64,000 nt of DNA from positions 62,001-126,000 of the forward strand of contig NZ_OY759856.1 in NCBI RefSeq assembly GCF_963662805.1, read 5' to 3'. The translations under genes and the position numbers were made by a program. Shown here piece by piece: positions 47,680 through 56,737 of the stretch. The notes beneath the pieces are model-generated. The model was not told the DNA's origin, searched no databases, and was given only the letters and a program-made list of their open reading frames with translations. The first letter of the stretch is position 1. Every line of letters begins with the position of its first letter. The stretch comes from an uncultured Cohaesibacter sp. (GTDB lineage Bacteria > Pseudomonadota > Alphaproteobacteria > Rhizobiales > Cohaesibacteraceae).

Positions 47680-48453
47680 TCAATAGAGGGTCACACCCGC
47701 CTTGGTGACCCGCTCGACAAAGCTGGAATCCGGTTTTTCATCCAGCACCAGATTGGTGACATCCTCGAACCCGCACAGGCGATATTGCCCCTTGGCGCAG
47801 AGCTTGGACAGATCGGCAACGACAGTCAGCGTGCGCGAAGAGCGGATCATCGCCCGCGCCACCTGCGCCTCTTCCTCCGAGATATCGAGAAGCCCATCCC
47901 CATCGATGGCCCCGACAGTCAGCATGGCATGATCGAGCTGGAAATTCCGAATCTCCTGCACGGTTTCGGCCCCGACCGTTTGATGATTGTCGCTGCGAAA
48001 CCGTCCACCAAGCAGGGTCACATCAGCCTCGCCACTGCCCTTTGCAAAGACATCAGCGATCAGCACCGAATTGGTCACGACACGAAGCTTGCGGATCCGG
48101 GCGAGCAGCTGAGCACAGATCAGCGTGGTCGAACCTGTGTCGATGAACAGCGTCTGCCCGGGCATCACGAGCTCCCGCACCTTTTCCGCAACCACCTGTT
48201 TTGCCAAGGTATTTCGCGCCATCCGAGCCTCGAAAGGCCCTTCTTCGCTGACGTCGAGACGACAGGCCCCGCCGTGGATCTTGCGGATCTGACCAGCGTC
48301 CGCAAGGGTCTTCAGATCGCGCCGAACGGTCTCCGTCGAGGAGGTGAACTTCTGCGCCAGCTCCTCGATGGAAGCCTGACCGCGCTTCTCGATATAGTCC
48401 CGGATTGCGGCTCGTCGATAACTGGGGCGGATCGAAGTCTTGGGCTCGGTCAC
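47680..48453 (-). CDS. DeoR/GlpR family transcriptional regulator
   Basis: 257 residues. DeoR-type helix-turn-helix at about 12-65 (AAIRDYIEKRGQASIEELAQKFTSSTETVRRDLKTL, then KIHGGA) and a DeoR C-terminal sugar-phosphate-sensing domain (FIDTGSTTLICAQLL, VVTNSVLIADV, LLGGRFRSDNHQTVG). GlpR proteins of this family sense glycerol 3-phosphate. It is divergent from a glycerol-type operon (G3P-dehydrogenase-like flavoprotein and FGGY kinase) and upstream of eutBC, and could control either or both. Phosphorylated polyols are the probable effector. Confidence 0.9.
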   Translation of the reverse strand: MTEPKTSIRPSYRRAAIRDYIEKRGQASIEELAQKFTSSTETVRRDLKTLADAGQIRKIHGGACRLDVSEEGPFEARMARNTLAKQVVAEKVRELVMPGQTLFIDTGSTTLICAQLLARIRKLRVVTNSVLIADVFAKGSGEADVTLLGGRFRSDNHQTVGAETVQEIRNFQLDHAMLTVGAIDGDGLLDISEEEAQVARAMIRSSRTLTVVADLSKLCAKGQYRLCGFEDVTNLVLDEKPDSSFVERVTKAGVTLY

Positions 48454-48920
48454 TCTGGAATTTCCTTATTAGACGCTGTTCCATATTCACAATGTTGCAC
48501 CACCGAATGCAAGCGAACATTTTGAAAGATCGAGCAATCCGACCGGGATTGATCGTCTGATCAGCACGCGGTTCGCAGCAGAAAAGGCCACCCGACAAAG
48601 GCAGATCACGCGCTTCGCCCCATAAGAGAACCGACGTCAGAATCCTGTCGACAACAGGCTCGCCCTGCTGAAAATCTCCAACGGCAACACCTCCCCGCCC
48701 CATCAACCAGACCGCCAATTTTAATGTCAATTTATGCCTATCTTTTGATCAGATAGAAAATTATCTATTTTTAATATTATATATCAACATGTTAATAACA
48801 TGCAAAAATGAAATAAATTATGTTGAATTTAAGCCCATTGTGATATCTCAATTGCTGGACACCCCGCTTCAAGGGCGAAGTCCCTACATCACGCATCCAT
48901 TCAAGGCGGAAGCACGATCC
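48454..48920. promoter_or_regulatory. divergent intergenic region with AT-rich dyad
   Basis: 467 bases between the DeoR-type regulator and the flavoprotein gene. The right part (about 48720-48830) is strongly AT-rich and contains AGATAGAAAATTATCT at 48751-48766, five-base arms around six bases, a candidate operator. The flavoprotein frame is open through part of this region from 48789, but the start at 48921 fits its family better. No other gene is supported. Confidence 0.4.
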
Positions 48921-50381
48921 ATGCCAGCCCTCGACCCCACCCGACCAGAGAACGCAACCGGAGAGACAGTAGACTTCGATGTCGCCGTCATCGGGGCAGG
49001 CATTGTTGGCTGCGCCATGGCAAGACGCTTGACCCTTGACGGCGCCAAGGTCGCCCTGATCGAGAAGGGCCACGATGTCCTGTCCGGCGCATCCAAGGGC
49101 AATAGCGCCATCTTGCACACCGGCTTCGACGCTCCTCCGGGATCCCTCGAGCTGCAATGCGTCAAGGCAGGCCATGCCGAGTATCAGGTTCTGGCCAAGG
49201 AGCTGGGACTGCCCATTCTGAAGAGCGGTGCCCTCGTTCTGGCATGGGATGAAACCCAGCTGGAAACACTCCCCGGCCTCGTTGAAAAGGCCCATAAGAA
49301 TGGCGTGCCAGACGTCAGGATGCTGAGCCGCGAGGAAATCCTCGCCCGCGAGCCCCATCTCTCTGACCATTTGCTTGGCGGCTTCGAAGTCCCGCGCGAA
49401 TATCTGATCGACCCATGGACCTCGGCCCACGCCTATCTTCATCAGGCGGTCCTGAACGGAGCCGAACTCTTCACCGATACGGAGGTGCTGGAAGGCACCT
49501 TCAGCGACGGCATCTGGCACCTCGAAACGAACAGCAGCCCCATCAAGGCAGCTCAGGTCATCAATTGCGCCGGGCTTTATGGCGATATCGTCGATGAAAG
49601 GCTGATCGGCACGAAGCGCTTCACCATCACCCCAAGGAAGGGACAGTTTGTCGTCTTCGACAAGATAGCCTCTGACCTCGTAAAGGCTATCCTGCTCCCC
49701 GTTCCGACGAAAAAGACAAAAGGCATCGTCATCTGCCGCACCATCTTCGGCAACCTTCTGGTTGGTCCGACCGCAGAGGACCAGCCGAGCCGCACGGATG
49801 CCTCGACCAATCGGGAAAGCCTGATGATGCTGCGCGACCGGGGCATCGAGATGATCCCCAAACTCGCTGATTGCGAGGTGACGACAGCCTATGCAGGCCT
49901 CAGGCCCGCGTCCGAATTCCAAGATTACCAGATCACCTTCCACGACAATCAGAGCTACGTGACCGTTGGCGGCATCCGCTCGACAGGCCTCACCGCCGCT
50001 CTTGGCATCGCCAGTCACATCTCCGACAAGATCAGTCACGAGGGCTTTTCTGATGCCCCTATCGAGACCCCGATCTTGCCCGAGCTGGATCGGCTCTCCA
50101 ACTACCACCCAAGAGACTGGCAGGAACCGGGCAACGGCGGCATCGTCTGCCACTGCGAGCTGGTCACCCGGCGCGAAATCGAGCGAGTCCTCGACGGCCC
50201 CTTGCCCCCCAACAGCCCATCGGGCCTCAAGCGCCGAACACGGGCCACCATGGGTCGCTGTCAGGGCTTCTATTGCACCGCCGAACTCACCGCAATGACC
50301 GAGGGGAGATTGAAACACCCCTTCTCCGGCAACACATGCGCCAAATCCAAAATCACCGATGGGGGCAACACCCATGAGTGA
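48921..50381 (+). CDS. FAD-dependent oxidoreductase, glycerol-3-phosphate dehydrogenase-like, with BFD-like [2Fe-2S] domain
   Basis: 486 residues from the ATG at 48921. The FAD-binding start DFDVAVIGAGIVGCAMARRL and EKGHDVLSGASKGNSAILHTGFDA match GlpA/GlpD and L-2-hydroxyglutarate oxidase relatives (DAO family), with YAGLRPASEF and GGIRSTGLTAALGIA near the end. The C-terminal part has CHCELVTRREIERVL and MGRCQGFYC, the four-Cys BFD-like [2Fe-2S] domain seen in GlpA-type subunits. It probably oxidises glycerol 3-phosphate or another polyol phosphate made by the FGGY kinase downstream. The stop overlaps the next gene by 8 bases. Confidence 0.88.
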   Translation: MPALDPTRPENATGETVDFDVAVIGAGIVGCAMARRLTLDGAKVALIEKGHDVLSGASKGNSAILHTGFDAPPGSLELQCVKAGHAEYQVLAKELGLPILKSGALVLAWDETQLETLPGLVEKAHKNGVPDVRMLSREEILAREPHLSDHLLGGFEVPREYLIDPWTSAHAYLHQAVLNGAELFTDTEVLEGTFSDGIWHLETNSSPIKAAQVINCAGLYGDIVDERLIGTKRFTITPRKGQFVVFDKIASDLVKAILLPVPTKKTKGIVICRTIFGNLLVGPTAEDQPSRTDASTNRESLMMLRDRGIEMIPKLADCEVTTAYAGLRPASEFQDYQITFHDNQSYVTVGGIRSTGLTAALGIASHISDKISHEGFSDAPIETPILPELDRLSNYHPRDWQEPGNGGIVCHCELVTRREIERVLDGPLPPNSPSGLKRRTRATMGRCQGFYCTAELTAMTEGRLKHPFSGNTCAKSKITDGGNTHE

Positions 50382-51630
50382 GATCAAGAGCAAGTCTGGA
50401 AAAGCCGAAACCTGCGACGTCGCCATCGTTGGCGGTGGAACGGCGGGACTGGCCCTCGCGACGGAACTCAAGCGTCAGGGCATTTCCAAGGTTACAATCC
50501 TTGAGCGCGAAACCGAGGCAGGCGGCATCCCGCGCCATTGCGGCCATTATCCCTTCGGCGTGAGAGAATATAAACGCCTGCTCAAGGGCCCCGCCTATGC
50601 CAAGCGCAATGTGGAAGCAGCCCTCAGACATGGCGTCGACATCCGCACCGGCACCACCGTCACCAAGCTCCACCCGAGCGGGCGACTAGATATTGCGACC
50701 GACAAGGGCACCTCTCAGATCAAGGCAGGCCGCGTCGTGCTCTGCACCGGCGTGCGCGAAAGCAGCCGCTCCCAGCGCTTCATCAGCGGCGATCGCGTTG
50801 GCGGCATCCTGTCGACCGCCGCCCTGCAGTCTCTTGTCTATCTCAAGGGCATCAAACCCTTCGCCCGTCCCGTGATACTGGGGTCGGAGCTTGTGTCCTT
50901 CTCCGCCATCAACACCTGCCGCCACATGGGCATTCGCCCGATCGCCATGCTGGAAGAACGCGATGGCCTTGTCGCCCAATCAATCCTTCGCCCCTATCTG
51001 ACGATCAGTGGCATGGCGCTGCACTCAGGCATCAGGGATCCGCAGATTCTGGGCTCCGAATAGGTAGAGGCCATTCGCTTCACCTCCTCCGACGGTGCCA
51101 CGAGGGAAATCGAATGCGACGGCGCCATCATCTCCGGCCAGTTCCGCCCCGAGGCTGCCCTGCTGCGCGACAGCCCGATTGAGGTCGATCCCGGCACCGG
51201 CGGCCCGGCCATCGACCAGTTCGGCCGCTGTTCCGATCCTGCCTATTATTCCGCGGGCAACCTGCTACGACCCGTCGAGACATCGGGCTTCTGCTGGCAC
51301 GAGGGCGTCGCCACCGCCCGCCATATCCTCGCCGACCTCTCGGGCGACCTTGAGGATTCAGGCAGTGCAATCCGACTGATCGCAAAAGATCCGGCGCTGA
51401 GGTTTGTCGTCCCGCAACGCCTGTCCGCCATGCAGACGATCACCGGCATGGACAGCATGCAGATCAGCGTCAACACGCCGGTCAACGGCCAGCTTGTTGC
51501 CCGCTCCGGGAGCCAGTTGCTCTGGTCCGCGCCGATCAAGTCTCGCCCGGTCCGTCGCGCGCTCTTTCCGCTCGAGGCCATTTCCAAATCGGCATCGGAC
51601 AGCGACATTGAACTGACAATCGAAGCCTAG
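50374..51630 (+). pseudogene. NAD(P)/FAD-dependent oxidoreductase interrupted by an in-frame TAG
   Basis: A flavoprotein frame of 418 codons with one internal stop. It starts at the ATG at 50374, overlapping the upstream gene, with the FAD motif CDVAIVGGGTAGLALATELKRQG, then GIPRHCGHYPFGV and the conserved VVLCTGVRESSRSQRFISGDR. Codon 51061-51063 is TAG. The same frame then continues without another stop for 188 codons with sensible family sequence (ISGQFRPEAALL, FGRCSDPAYYSAGNLLRPV, ETSGFCWHEGVATARHIL) to the stop at 51628-51630, 18 bases before the kinase gene. It is analogous to GlpB-like partners of the preceding flavoprotein. A single-base nonsense change, a sequencing error or readthrough are all possible; there is no frameshift. 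Confidence 0.85.
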
Positions 51631-51648
51631 ACACCGGAACCTCAGACC

Positions 51649-53100
51649 ATGCGCATCGCCAGCATCGATCAGGGCACGACCAGCACACGCGCCATCATGG
51701 TCGGCGACGATGGCCAGATCGAAGTGGTCCACGCCATTCCGCATCAGCAGCATTACCCCAAGGACGGCTGTGTTGAGCACGACCCCGAAGAGATCGTCGC
51801 CAACATCCTCACCTGTATCGAGGCCTGCATCAGCGCCCATGGCCCCCTTGATGCCATCGGCATCGACAATCAGGGCGAAAGCTGCCTTGCTTGGGATGCC
51901 GAGACGCGCGAAGCGCTTTCCCCGATCCTTGTCTGGCAGGACAACCGGACGGCAGCCGAACTCGACACCTTGCGAAAGGATGGCGCGGAAAGCGAAACGC
52001 TAGCCAGAGCCGGACTGCCGCTTGATCCCTATTTTTCCGCCAGCAAACTGAGCTGGATTCTCACACACAATCCCAAGGCAAAGGCAGCGCACCAACGCGG
52101 CACCCTTCGCCTCGGCACCACCGACGCCTTCTTTCTTCATCGCCTCACCGGCAGATGCGTGACCGACGCGACCACCGCAAGCCGCACCTCCTTGATGAAC
52201 CTTGAAACGCTCACCTGGGACGAAACGCTGTGCAGCCTCTTTGGCGTCCCGATGGAATGCCTGCCGGAAATCGTACCCACCACCGGCGACTTTGGCGCGA
52301 TCAAGACCGAACAGGGTTCTGTGCCAGTCACCGCAAGCATCGTCGATCAGCAAGCAGCGCTCTACGGTTTCGGTTGTCGGGACAAAGGCCAAGCCAAGAT
52401 CACGTTCGGCACCGGCGCCTTCGCTTTGATGGTCACCGGCGACACGATCATCAACCGACCCGACCTTGGCCTGCTCCCCACCGTGGCCTGGCAAATGCAG
52501 GGCCAAAGGCCGACCTACGCCCTCGACGGCGGCGTCTTTTCCGCCAGTGCTGCGGTCAATTGGGGACGCTCCCTCGGCCTCTTCAAAAGCTATAACGAGA
52601 TCAACAGTTTCGAAGCCTCTCCGGCCATTGAACGAGGCCTCGCCTTCGTCCCGGCCCTCACCGGCCTTGGCTGCCCGCACTGGCAGACAGACGCCCGCGG
52701 TTGCTGGCTTGGCCTGTCAATCGAGCATCACCCGACCGACCTGATGCAAGCCCTCCTCGAAGGCGTGGCCCTCAGAGCGGCAGAAGTCATCGAAGCGATG
52801 AATGAATGCCTGCCGATAAGCGGTGATCTACTCATCGACGGCGGCATGAGCGGCAACACTTACTTCACCCAATTCCTCGCCAATGCAACCGGTCGAGGCA
52901 TAAGGCGTGCCCGCATTCCCGAGCTGACAGGACTTGGCACTTTGAGCCTTGCTGCCGAACAGACAGGCGAGTCAATCTCGGCGAAAATCGATTTTGAACA
53001 CAAGTCATGCAAGCAGCAGAATATGGCGCACCTGCTAAAATTTAGGCAGGCCATCACGATTGCCCAGAAATGGAGCAATGGCGAAGTTTGCGCGCTGTAA
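51649..53100 (+). CDS. FGGY family carbohydrate kinase, glycerol kinase-like
   Basis: 483 residues. Close to GlpK in the phosphate loop IDQGTTSTRAIMV, DPYFSASKLSWILTH, VDQQAALYGFG (catalytic Asp), TFGTGAFALMVTG and VPALTGLGCPHWQTDARGCWLGLS. In glycerol kinase the substrate loop reads NQRET; here it is DNQGESCLAWD, so the Arg that contacts glycerol is Gly, while the Glu and the Trp of VWQDNRT remain. This suggests glycerol or, more likely, a different polyol or triose. It sits with two flavoproteins and opposite a DeoR regulator, a kinase-dehydrogenase pathway. Erythritol or another sugar alcohol is a reasonable alternative substrate. Confidence 0.88.
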   Translation: MRIASIDQGTTSTRAIMVGDDGQIEVVHAIPHQQHYPKDGCVEHDPEEIVANILTCIEACISAHGPLDAIGIDNQGESCLAWDAETREALSPILVWQDNRTAAELDTLRKDGAESETLARAGLPLDPYFSASKLSWILTHNPKAKAAHQRGTLRLGTTDAFFLHRLTGRCVTDATTASRTSLMNLETLTWDETLCSLFGVPMECLPEIVPTTGDFGAIKTEQGSVPVTASIVDQQAALYGFGCRDKGQAKITFGTGAFALMVTGDTIINRPDLGLLPTVAWQMQGQRPTYALDGGVFSASAAVNWGRSLGLFKSYNEINSFEASPAIERGLAFVPALTGLGCPHWQTDARGCWLGLSIEHHPTDLMQALLEGVALRAAEVIEAMNECLPISGDLLIDGGMSGNTYFTQFLANATGRGIRRARIPELTGLGTLSLAAEQTGESISAKIDFEHKSCKQQNMAHLLKFRQAITIAQKWSNGEVCAL

Positions 53101-53617
53101 ATCCTGCAATTCCTTGCCCTCCCCACTATCGAATTCTTGGCCGTTTTCCGGCATTTTTGCTCCGTCATGAGAGCAGCTCGTCGCAATCGATTTCACTTTA
53201 GACTTTAGGCCAAACTGGAACGGGACTTGCATAGGCTCCAGCGATGCAGTCGCAACCAAGACCAACCAAATGGCGGTTCGGCTCTGCGCCAGTCCTGACG
53301 AAAGCGCGATCAGCATCCACGTACATGACCAACCCCATTGGTGCCGCTCATATTGCGCAGGCCCGATAAAGATTTTATCACCCATTTTTGTTGATTTGGT
53401 CATAGACATAAGCATATACTTAGTGTTTTAACTCATTTATTTTCAACAGATTTTAGAATTTTATGTCCATTTGATCATTTTACTCTTTGCAAATTCGCAA
53501 TTTCCTGCAAGTCTGGCAGAAAAATAAGACAGAGGGCAATATGCAGGACTCCAGATGGCGTCTGACAGTCGTTCATGAGCGACCGTTGGACATGCGCTCC
53601 GGGCAATCGGGGGCGCA
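53101..53617. other. 517-base intergenic region, no supported gene
   Basis: The region between the kinase gene and the third TRAP operon. The left part is of ordinary composition and is crossed by a minus-strand frame of 126 codons that overlaps the kinase gene, has no ribosome site and no known family. The right part, from about 53390, is AT-rich and probably holds the TRAP promoter. No sigma-54 or EcfG promoter pattern was found in it. Confidence 0.4.
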
Positions 53618-54163
53618 ATGTTAGAAATTGAAGAAATATTCAAAACCGCAGACATGCATCCGTTCGCGGTTGGCTACGTGCGCGTGGTCGATCGCATCAA
53701 CTATTACATCGGGCGCGTGATGATGTACGGCGTCTTCGCGATCGTCGGCATCCTGCTCTGGTCAACAATTTCAAAGGCACTTTTTGTCGTTCCGGCTTTC
53801 TGGACCCTTGAGGTCGCCCAGTTTGCGCTGGCCGCCTATTACATCATGGGCGGCCCCTACTCGATCCAACTTGGCGCCAACGTCCGCATGGACCTCTTCT
53901 ATGGCAACTGGTCCCTGCGCAAACGCGCCTGGTTCGACAGCTTCACCATTCTTCTGCTGATCCTGTATCTCGGTGTTCTGCTGTATGGCGGCATCGAATC
54001 CACCAGCTATTCCCTCGAGTATGGCGAGCGGAATCCCAGCCTCTGGCGGCCCTACATCTGGCCCGTCAAGGCCATGATGTGTTTCGGTTTCTTCCTTATG
54101 CTGCTTCAGGCGATTTCTGAGCTGATCAAGGACATTGCCCGACTAAGAGGAGCAACTGCCTGA
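53618..54163 (+). CDS. TRAP transporter small permease (DctQ type)
   Basis: 181 residues, longer than the other DctQ subunits in the window because of an N-terminal extension of about 25 residues (LEIEEIFKTADMHPFAVGYV). Four helices follow, with FWTLEVAQFALAAYYIMGGPYSIQLGANVRMDLFY as the DctQ core. The start has only a weak GGGG before it, and an in-frame ATG at 53654 is possible. It overlaps the large permease by one base. In this operon the order is Q-M-P, with the binding protein last, unlike the three other systems here. Confidence 0.88.
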   Translation: MLEIEEIFKTADMHPFAVGYVRVVDRINYYIGRVMMYGVFAIVGILLWSTISKALFVVPAFWTLEVAQFALAAYYIMGGPYSIQLGANVRMDLFYGNWSLRKRAWFDSFTILLLILYLGVLLYGGIESTSYSLEYGERNPSLWRPYIWPVKAMMCFGFFLMLLQAISELIKDIARLRGATA

Positions 54164-55488
54164 TGTCACAGGAAATGATCGCCATTCTGATGTTTTCGTC
54201 GCTGATGCTGATGCTGCTCACCGGGCAGCGGGTCTTCGGCGCAATTGGCGGCATCGCGACCATCGCAGCGCTGTTGCTATGGGGCACCGGCGGCTCCAAC
54301 CTGCCATTCGCTGCGGCCATGAAGGTCATGAAATGGTATCCGATGCTCACCCTGCCCATGTTCATTTTCATGGGTTACGTGCTCTCCGAGAGCAAGATCG
54401 CGGATGACCTCTACAAGATGTTCCATGTCTGGATGGGACCGATAAACGGCGGCCTTGCCATCGGCACGATCGGCCTGATGGTCCTGATCTCGGCCATGAA
54501 TGGCCTGTCGGTCGCAGGCATGGCCATCGGCGCGACCATTGCGCTGCCTGAATTGCTCAAGAGACACTACGACAAGCGGATGGTGACGGGGGTCATCCAG
54601 GCCGGTTCCTCGTTAGGCATTCTGGTGCCGCCATCGGTGGTGCTGGTGCTTTATGCGATGATCGCTCGCCAGCCGGTTGGTCAGCTCTGGCTTGCAGGCG
54701 TCATCCCCGGCCTGATGATGGCGGGCCTGTTCGTCCTCTACATTGCCATCCGCTGCCACTTCCAGCCCCATCTGGGACCGGCGATCGACAAGGCGGAAGC
54801 GGCCAGCGTTCCCATGAAAGAGAAGCTGCGGCTGCTGAGCGCAGGCCTTCTGCCACTGGCCATCTTCTTTGCCATGATGATCCCCTTCGTCCGCGGCTAC
54901 ACCTCGCTAGTGGAGAGCTCGGCCATCGGTGCCATGACGGCCTTCGTCGCGGCCATCCTCAAGCGTCGCATGACCTGGCAGGTGTTCGAGACCTCGGTTC
55001 GCCAGACCCTTGCTATCTCCTGCATGTTTATGTGGATCATTCTCGCGGCCCTGTGCTTCGGCGCCGTGTTCGACGGTCTTGGTGCCGTGAATGCGATCAA
55101 GTTCCTGTTCACCGAACAGCTCGGCCTCGATCCCTGGACCATCCTGATCCTGATGCAGCTGAGCTTCCTCGTCATGGGCACCTTCCTTGATGATACGGCC
55201 ATGCTGGTCATCGTGGCACCGCTCTATGTGCCGCTGGTGAAGGTCCTCGGCTTCGATCTCATCTGGTACGGCGTGCTCTATACCGTCACCACCCAGATCG
55301 CCTACATGACCCCGCCATTCGGCTACAACCTGTTCCTGATGCGGGCCATGGCACCGCCCACCATCGGTATTCGCGACATCTATGCCTCCATCATTCCGTT
55401 CGTCGGGCTCATGGTGTTGTCGCTCATGCTGTTGATGCTATTCCCGGACATCGCCCTGTGGCTCCCGGATTATGTCTACGGCAAATGA
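54163..55488 (+). CDS. TRAP transporter large permease (DctM type)
   Basis: 441 residues with about twelve helices. Features are PMLTLPMFIFMGYVLSESKIADDLYKMFHVW, ISAMNGLSVAGMAIGATIALPELL, GSSLGILVPPSVVLVLYAMIARQPVGQLWLAGVIPGL, MGTFLDDTAMLVIVAPLYVPL and YMTPPFGYNLFLMRAMAP. This set is typical of the subgroup of DctM proteins that go with twin-arginine-exported binding proteins for alpha-keto acids and aromatic or lactate-like ligands. AGAGGAG precedes the start. Confidence 0.93.
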   Translation: MSQEMIAILMFSSLMLMLLTGQRVFGAIGGIATIAALLLWGTGGSNLPFAAAMKVMKWYPMLTLPMFIFMGYVLSESKIADDLYKMFHVWMGPINGGLAIGTIGLMVLISAMNGLSVAGMAIGATIALPELLKRHYDKRMVTGVIQAGSSLGILVPPSVVLVLYAMIARQPVGQLWLAGVIPGLMMAGLFVLYIAIRCHFQPHLGPAIDKAEAASVPMKEKLRLLSAGLLPLAIFFAMMIPFVRGYTSLVESSAIGAMTAFVAAILKRRMTWQVFETSVRQTLAISCMFMWIILAALCFGAVFDGLGAVNAIKFLFTEQLGLDPWTILILMQLSFLVMGTFLDDTAMLVIVAPLYVPLVKVLGFDLIWYGVLYTVTTQIAYMTPPFGYNLFLMRAMAPPTIGIRDIYASIIPFVGLMVLSLMLLMLFPDIALWLPDYVYGK

Positions 55489-55500
55489 TTGGGGCACTTA

Positions 55501-55548
55501 ACCGGGCTATGCCCGTCCTAACGAGAAAATGAGCGGGCTGAAGCCCGC
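55501..55548 (+). repeat. two tandem stem-loops between dctM and dctP
   Basis: ACCGGGCTATGCCCGT (55501-55516) and GCGGGCTGAAGCCCGC (55533-55548), both short perfect or near-perfect hairpins with the shared GGGCT/GCCC core, 16 bases apart. They lie between the permease stop and the binding protein gene and are not followed by a T run. Such stems often protect mRNA and allow more binding protein than permease. Confidence 0.6.
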
Positions 55549-55583
55549 CTGCAATCCCTTTTAGCCTTCTTGAGGAGACAAAA

Positions 55584-56624
55584 ATGACTTCGAGACGTAA
55601 TTTTCTGAAAACCGCCGGTCTGGGTGGCGCCGCCACCCTCGCAGCTCCGGCCATCGTCAAGGCTCAGGCCCCGATCAAATGGCGCCTGCAGTCTTACTCC
55701 GGTGCCCCTCTCGGCGCCCACGTGATCAAGCCGCAAATCGATGCCTTCAACAAGGCCGCCAACGGCGAGATGGAAATCGAACTCTACTACGCCGACCAGC
55801 TGGTCCCGACCTCCGAGCTGTTCCGTTCGCTGCAGAACGGCACCCTCGATGCCGTGCAGTCCGACGATGCCACCATGGCCTCTCCGGCTGATGTCGCTGA
55901 CTTCGGCGGTTACTTCCCCTTCTCCACCCGTTACAGCCTCGACCTGCCGGTTCTGTTCCAGCGTTACGGCCTCGACAAGATCTGGAAGGAAGCCTACGAC
56001 GAGATCGAAGGCGTTGAATGGATTTCCGCTGGTGCCTGGGACCCCTGCCACATCTTCACCAAAGATCCGATCAACTCCCTTGCTGACATGGCTGGCAAAC
56101 GCGTCTTCGGCGTACCGACCGCAGGCCGCTTCCTCGCCCGTTACGGCCTCATCCCTGTGACTGTGCCTTGGGAAGACGTGGAAGTGGCTCTTCAGACCGG
56201 CGAACTCGACGGCGTTGCATGGTGCGGCTTTACCGAAGCCTACGAAGTGGGCTGGGCTGACGTCTGCAACTACGCCCTGCTCAACAACGTCACCGGCGCA
56301 TGGTGCGGTTCCTACTTCGTCAACTCGGAGAGCTGGGCAAAAGTGCCGCCACATCTGCAGGAGCTCTACAAGATCACCATCGACCAGTCGCACTATTATC
56401 GTCAGGTCTGGTACTGGGGTGGCGAAGCCAACCTGCGCGTCCATGGCGACAAGATGGAACTCACCACCATTCCGGCTGCCGAATGGGACACCGTCGTCAA
56501 GGACGCCGAGGAATTCTGGGAAGAACTGGCTTCGAAGAACGAACGCGCCCGCAAAGTCATCGACATCTTCAAGGAATACAATCAGGTCATGGAAAAGGCT
56601 GGCGTGCCTTATCGCTATTCCTGA
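55584..56624 (+). CDS. TRAP transporter substrate-binding protein with Tat signal
   Basis: 346 residues. The N-terminus TSRRNFLKTAGLGGAATLAAPAIVKAQ is a twin-arginine (Tat) signal with SRRNFLK, so the protein is exported folded. The mature part (IKWRLQSYSGAPLGAHVIKP, VPTSELFRSLQNGTLDAVQSDD, RVFGVPTAGRFLARYGL, ALQTGELDGVAWCGFTEAYEVGW) belongs to the TakP/DctP subgroup, whose known members bind 2-oxo acids as dimers. GAGGAGAC precedes the ATG. It is the last gene of the Q-M-P operon and ends at a strong bidirectional terminator. Confidence 0.92.
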   Translation: MTSRRNFLKTAGLGGAATLAAPAIVKAQAPIKWRLQSYSGAPLGAHVIKPQIDAFNKAANGEMEIELYYADQLVPTSELFRSLQNGTLDAVQSDDATMASPADVADFGGYFPFSTRYSLDLPVLFQRYGLDKIWKEAYDEIEGVEWISAGAWDPCHIFTKDPINSLADMAGKRVFGVPTAGRFLARYGLIPVTVPWEDVEVALQTGELDGVAWCGFTEAYEVGWADVCNYALLNNVTGAWCGSYFVNSESWAKVPPHLQELYKITIDQSHYYRQVWYWGGEANLRVHGDKMELTTIPAAEWDTVVKDAEEFWEELASKNERARKVIDIFKEYNQVMEKAGVPYRYS

Positions 56625-56653
56625 TCTCACTGTCGAGACAAGTCCAAAAGAAG

Positions 56654-56685
56654 AATGGCCCGGATGGAATACCATCCGGGCCATT
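56654..56685. terminator. bidirectional Rho-independent terminator between converging TRAP operons
   Basis: Perfect 14-base arms AATGGCCCGGATGG (56654-56667) and CCATCCGGGCCATT (56672-56685) around AATA. It is followed by TTCG on the plus side and CTTCTTTTGG on the minus side, 30 bases after the plus operon and 53 bases after the minus operon. Confidence 0.88.
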
Positions 56686-56737
56686 TTCGTCGCTGACCTG
56701 CGCCCACAACACAGGCAGCGACATCTCGGGAAGAGCC

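Noticed and set aside
51061..51063. TAG as a programmed pyrrolysine or selenocysteine-like recoding site
   Set aside because: UAG pyrrolysine decoding is not known in this kind of bacterium, and no insertion element is evident; mutation or sequence error is simpler.
53035..53415. Minus-strand frame of 126 codons between the kinase gene and the third TRAP operon
   Set aside because: Overlaps the kinase gene, no ribosome site, no family; considered as a transposase remnant but no motif supports that.
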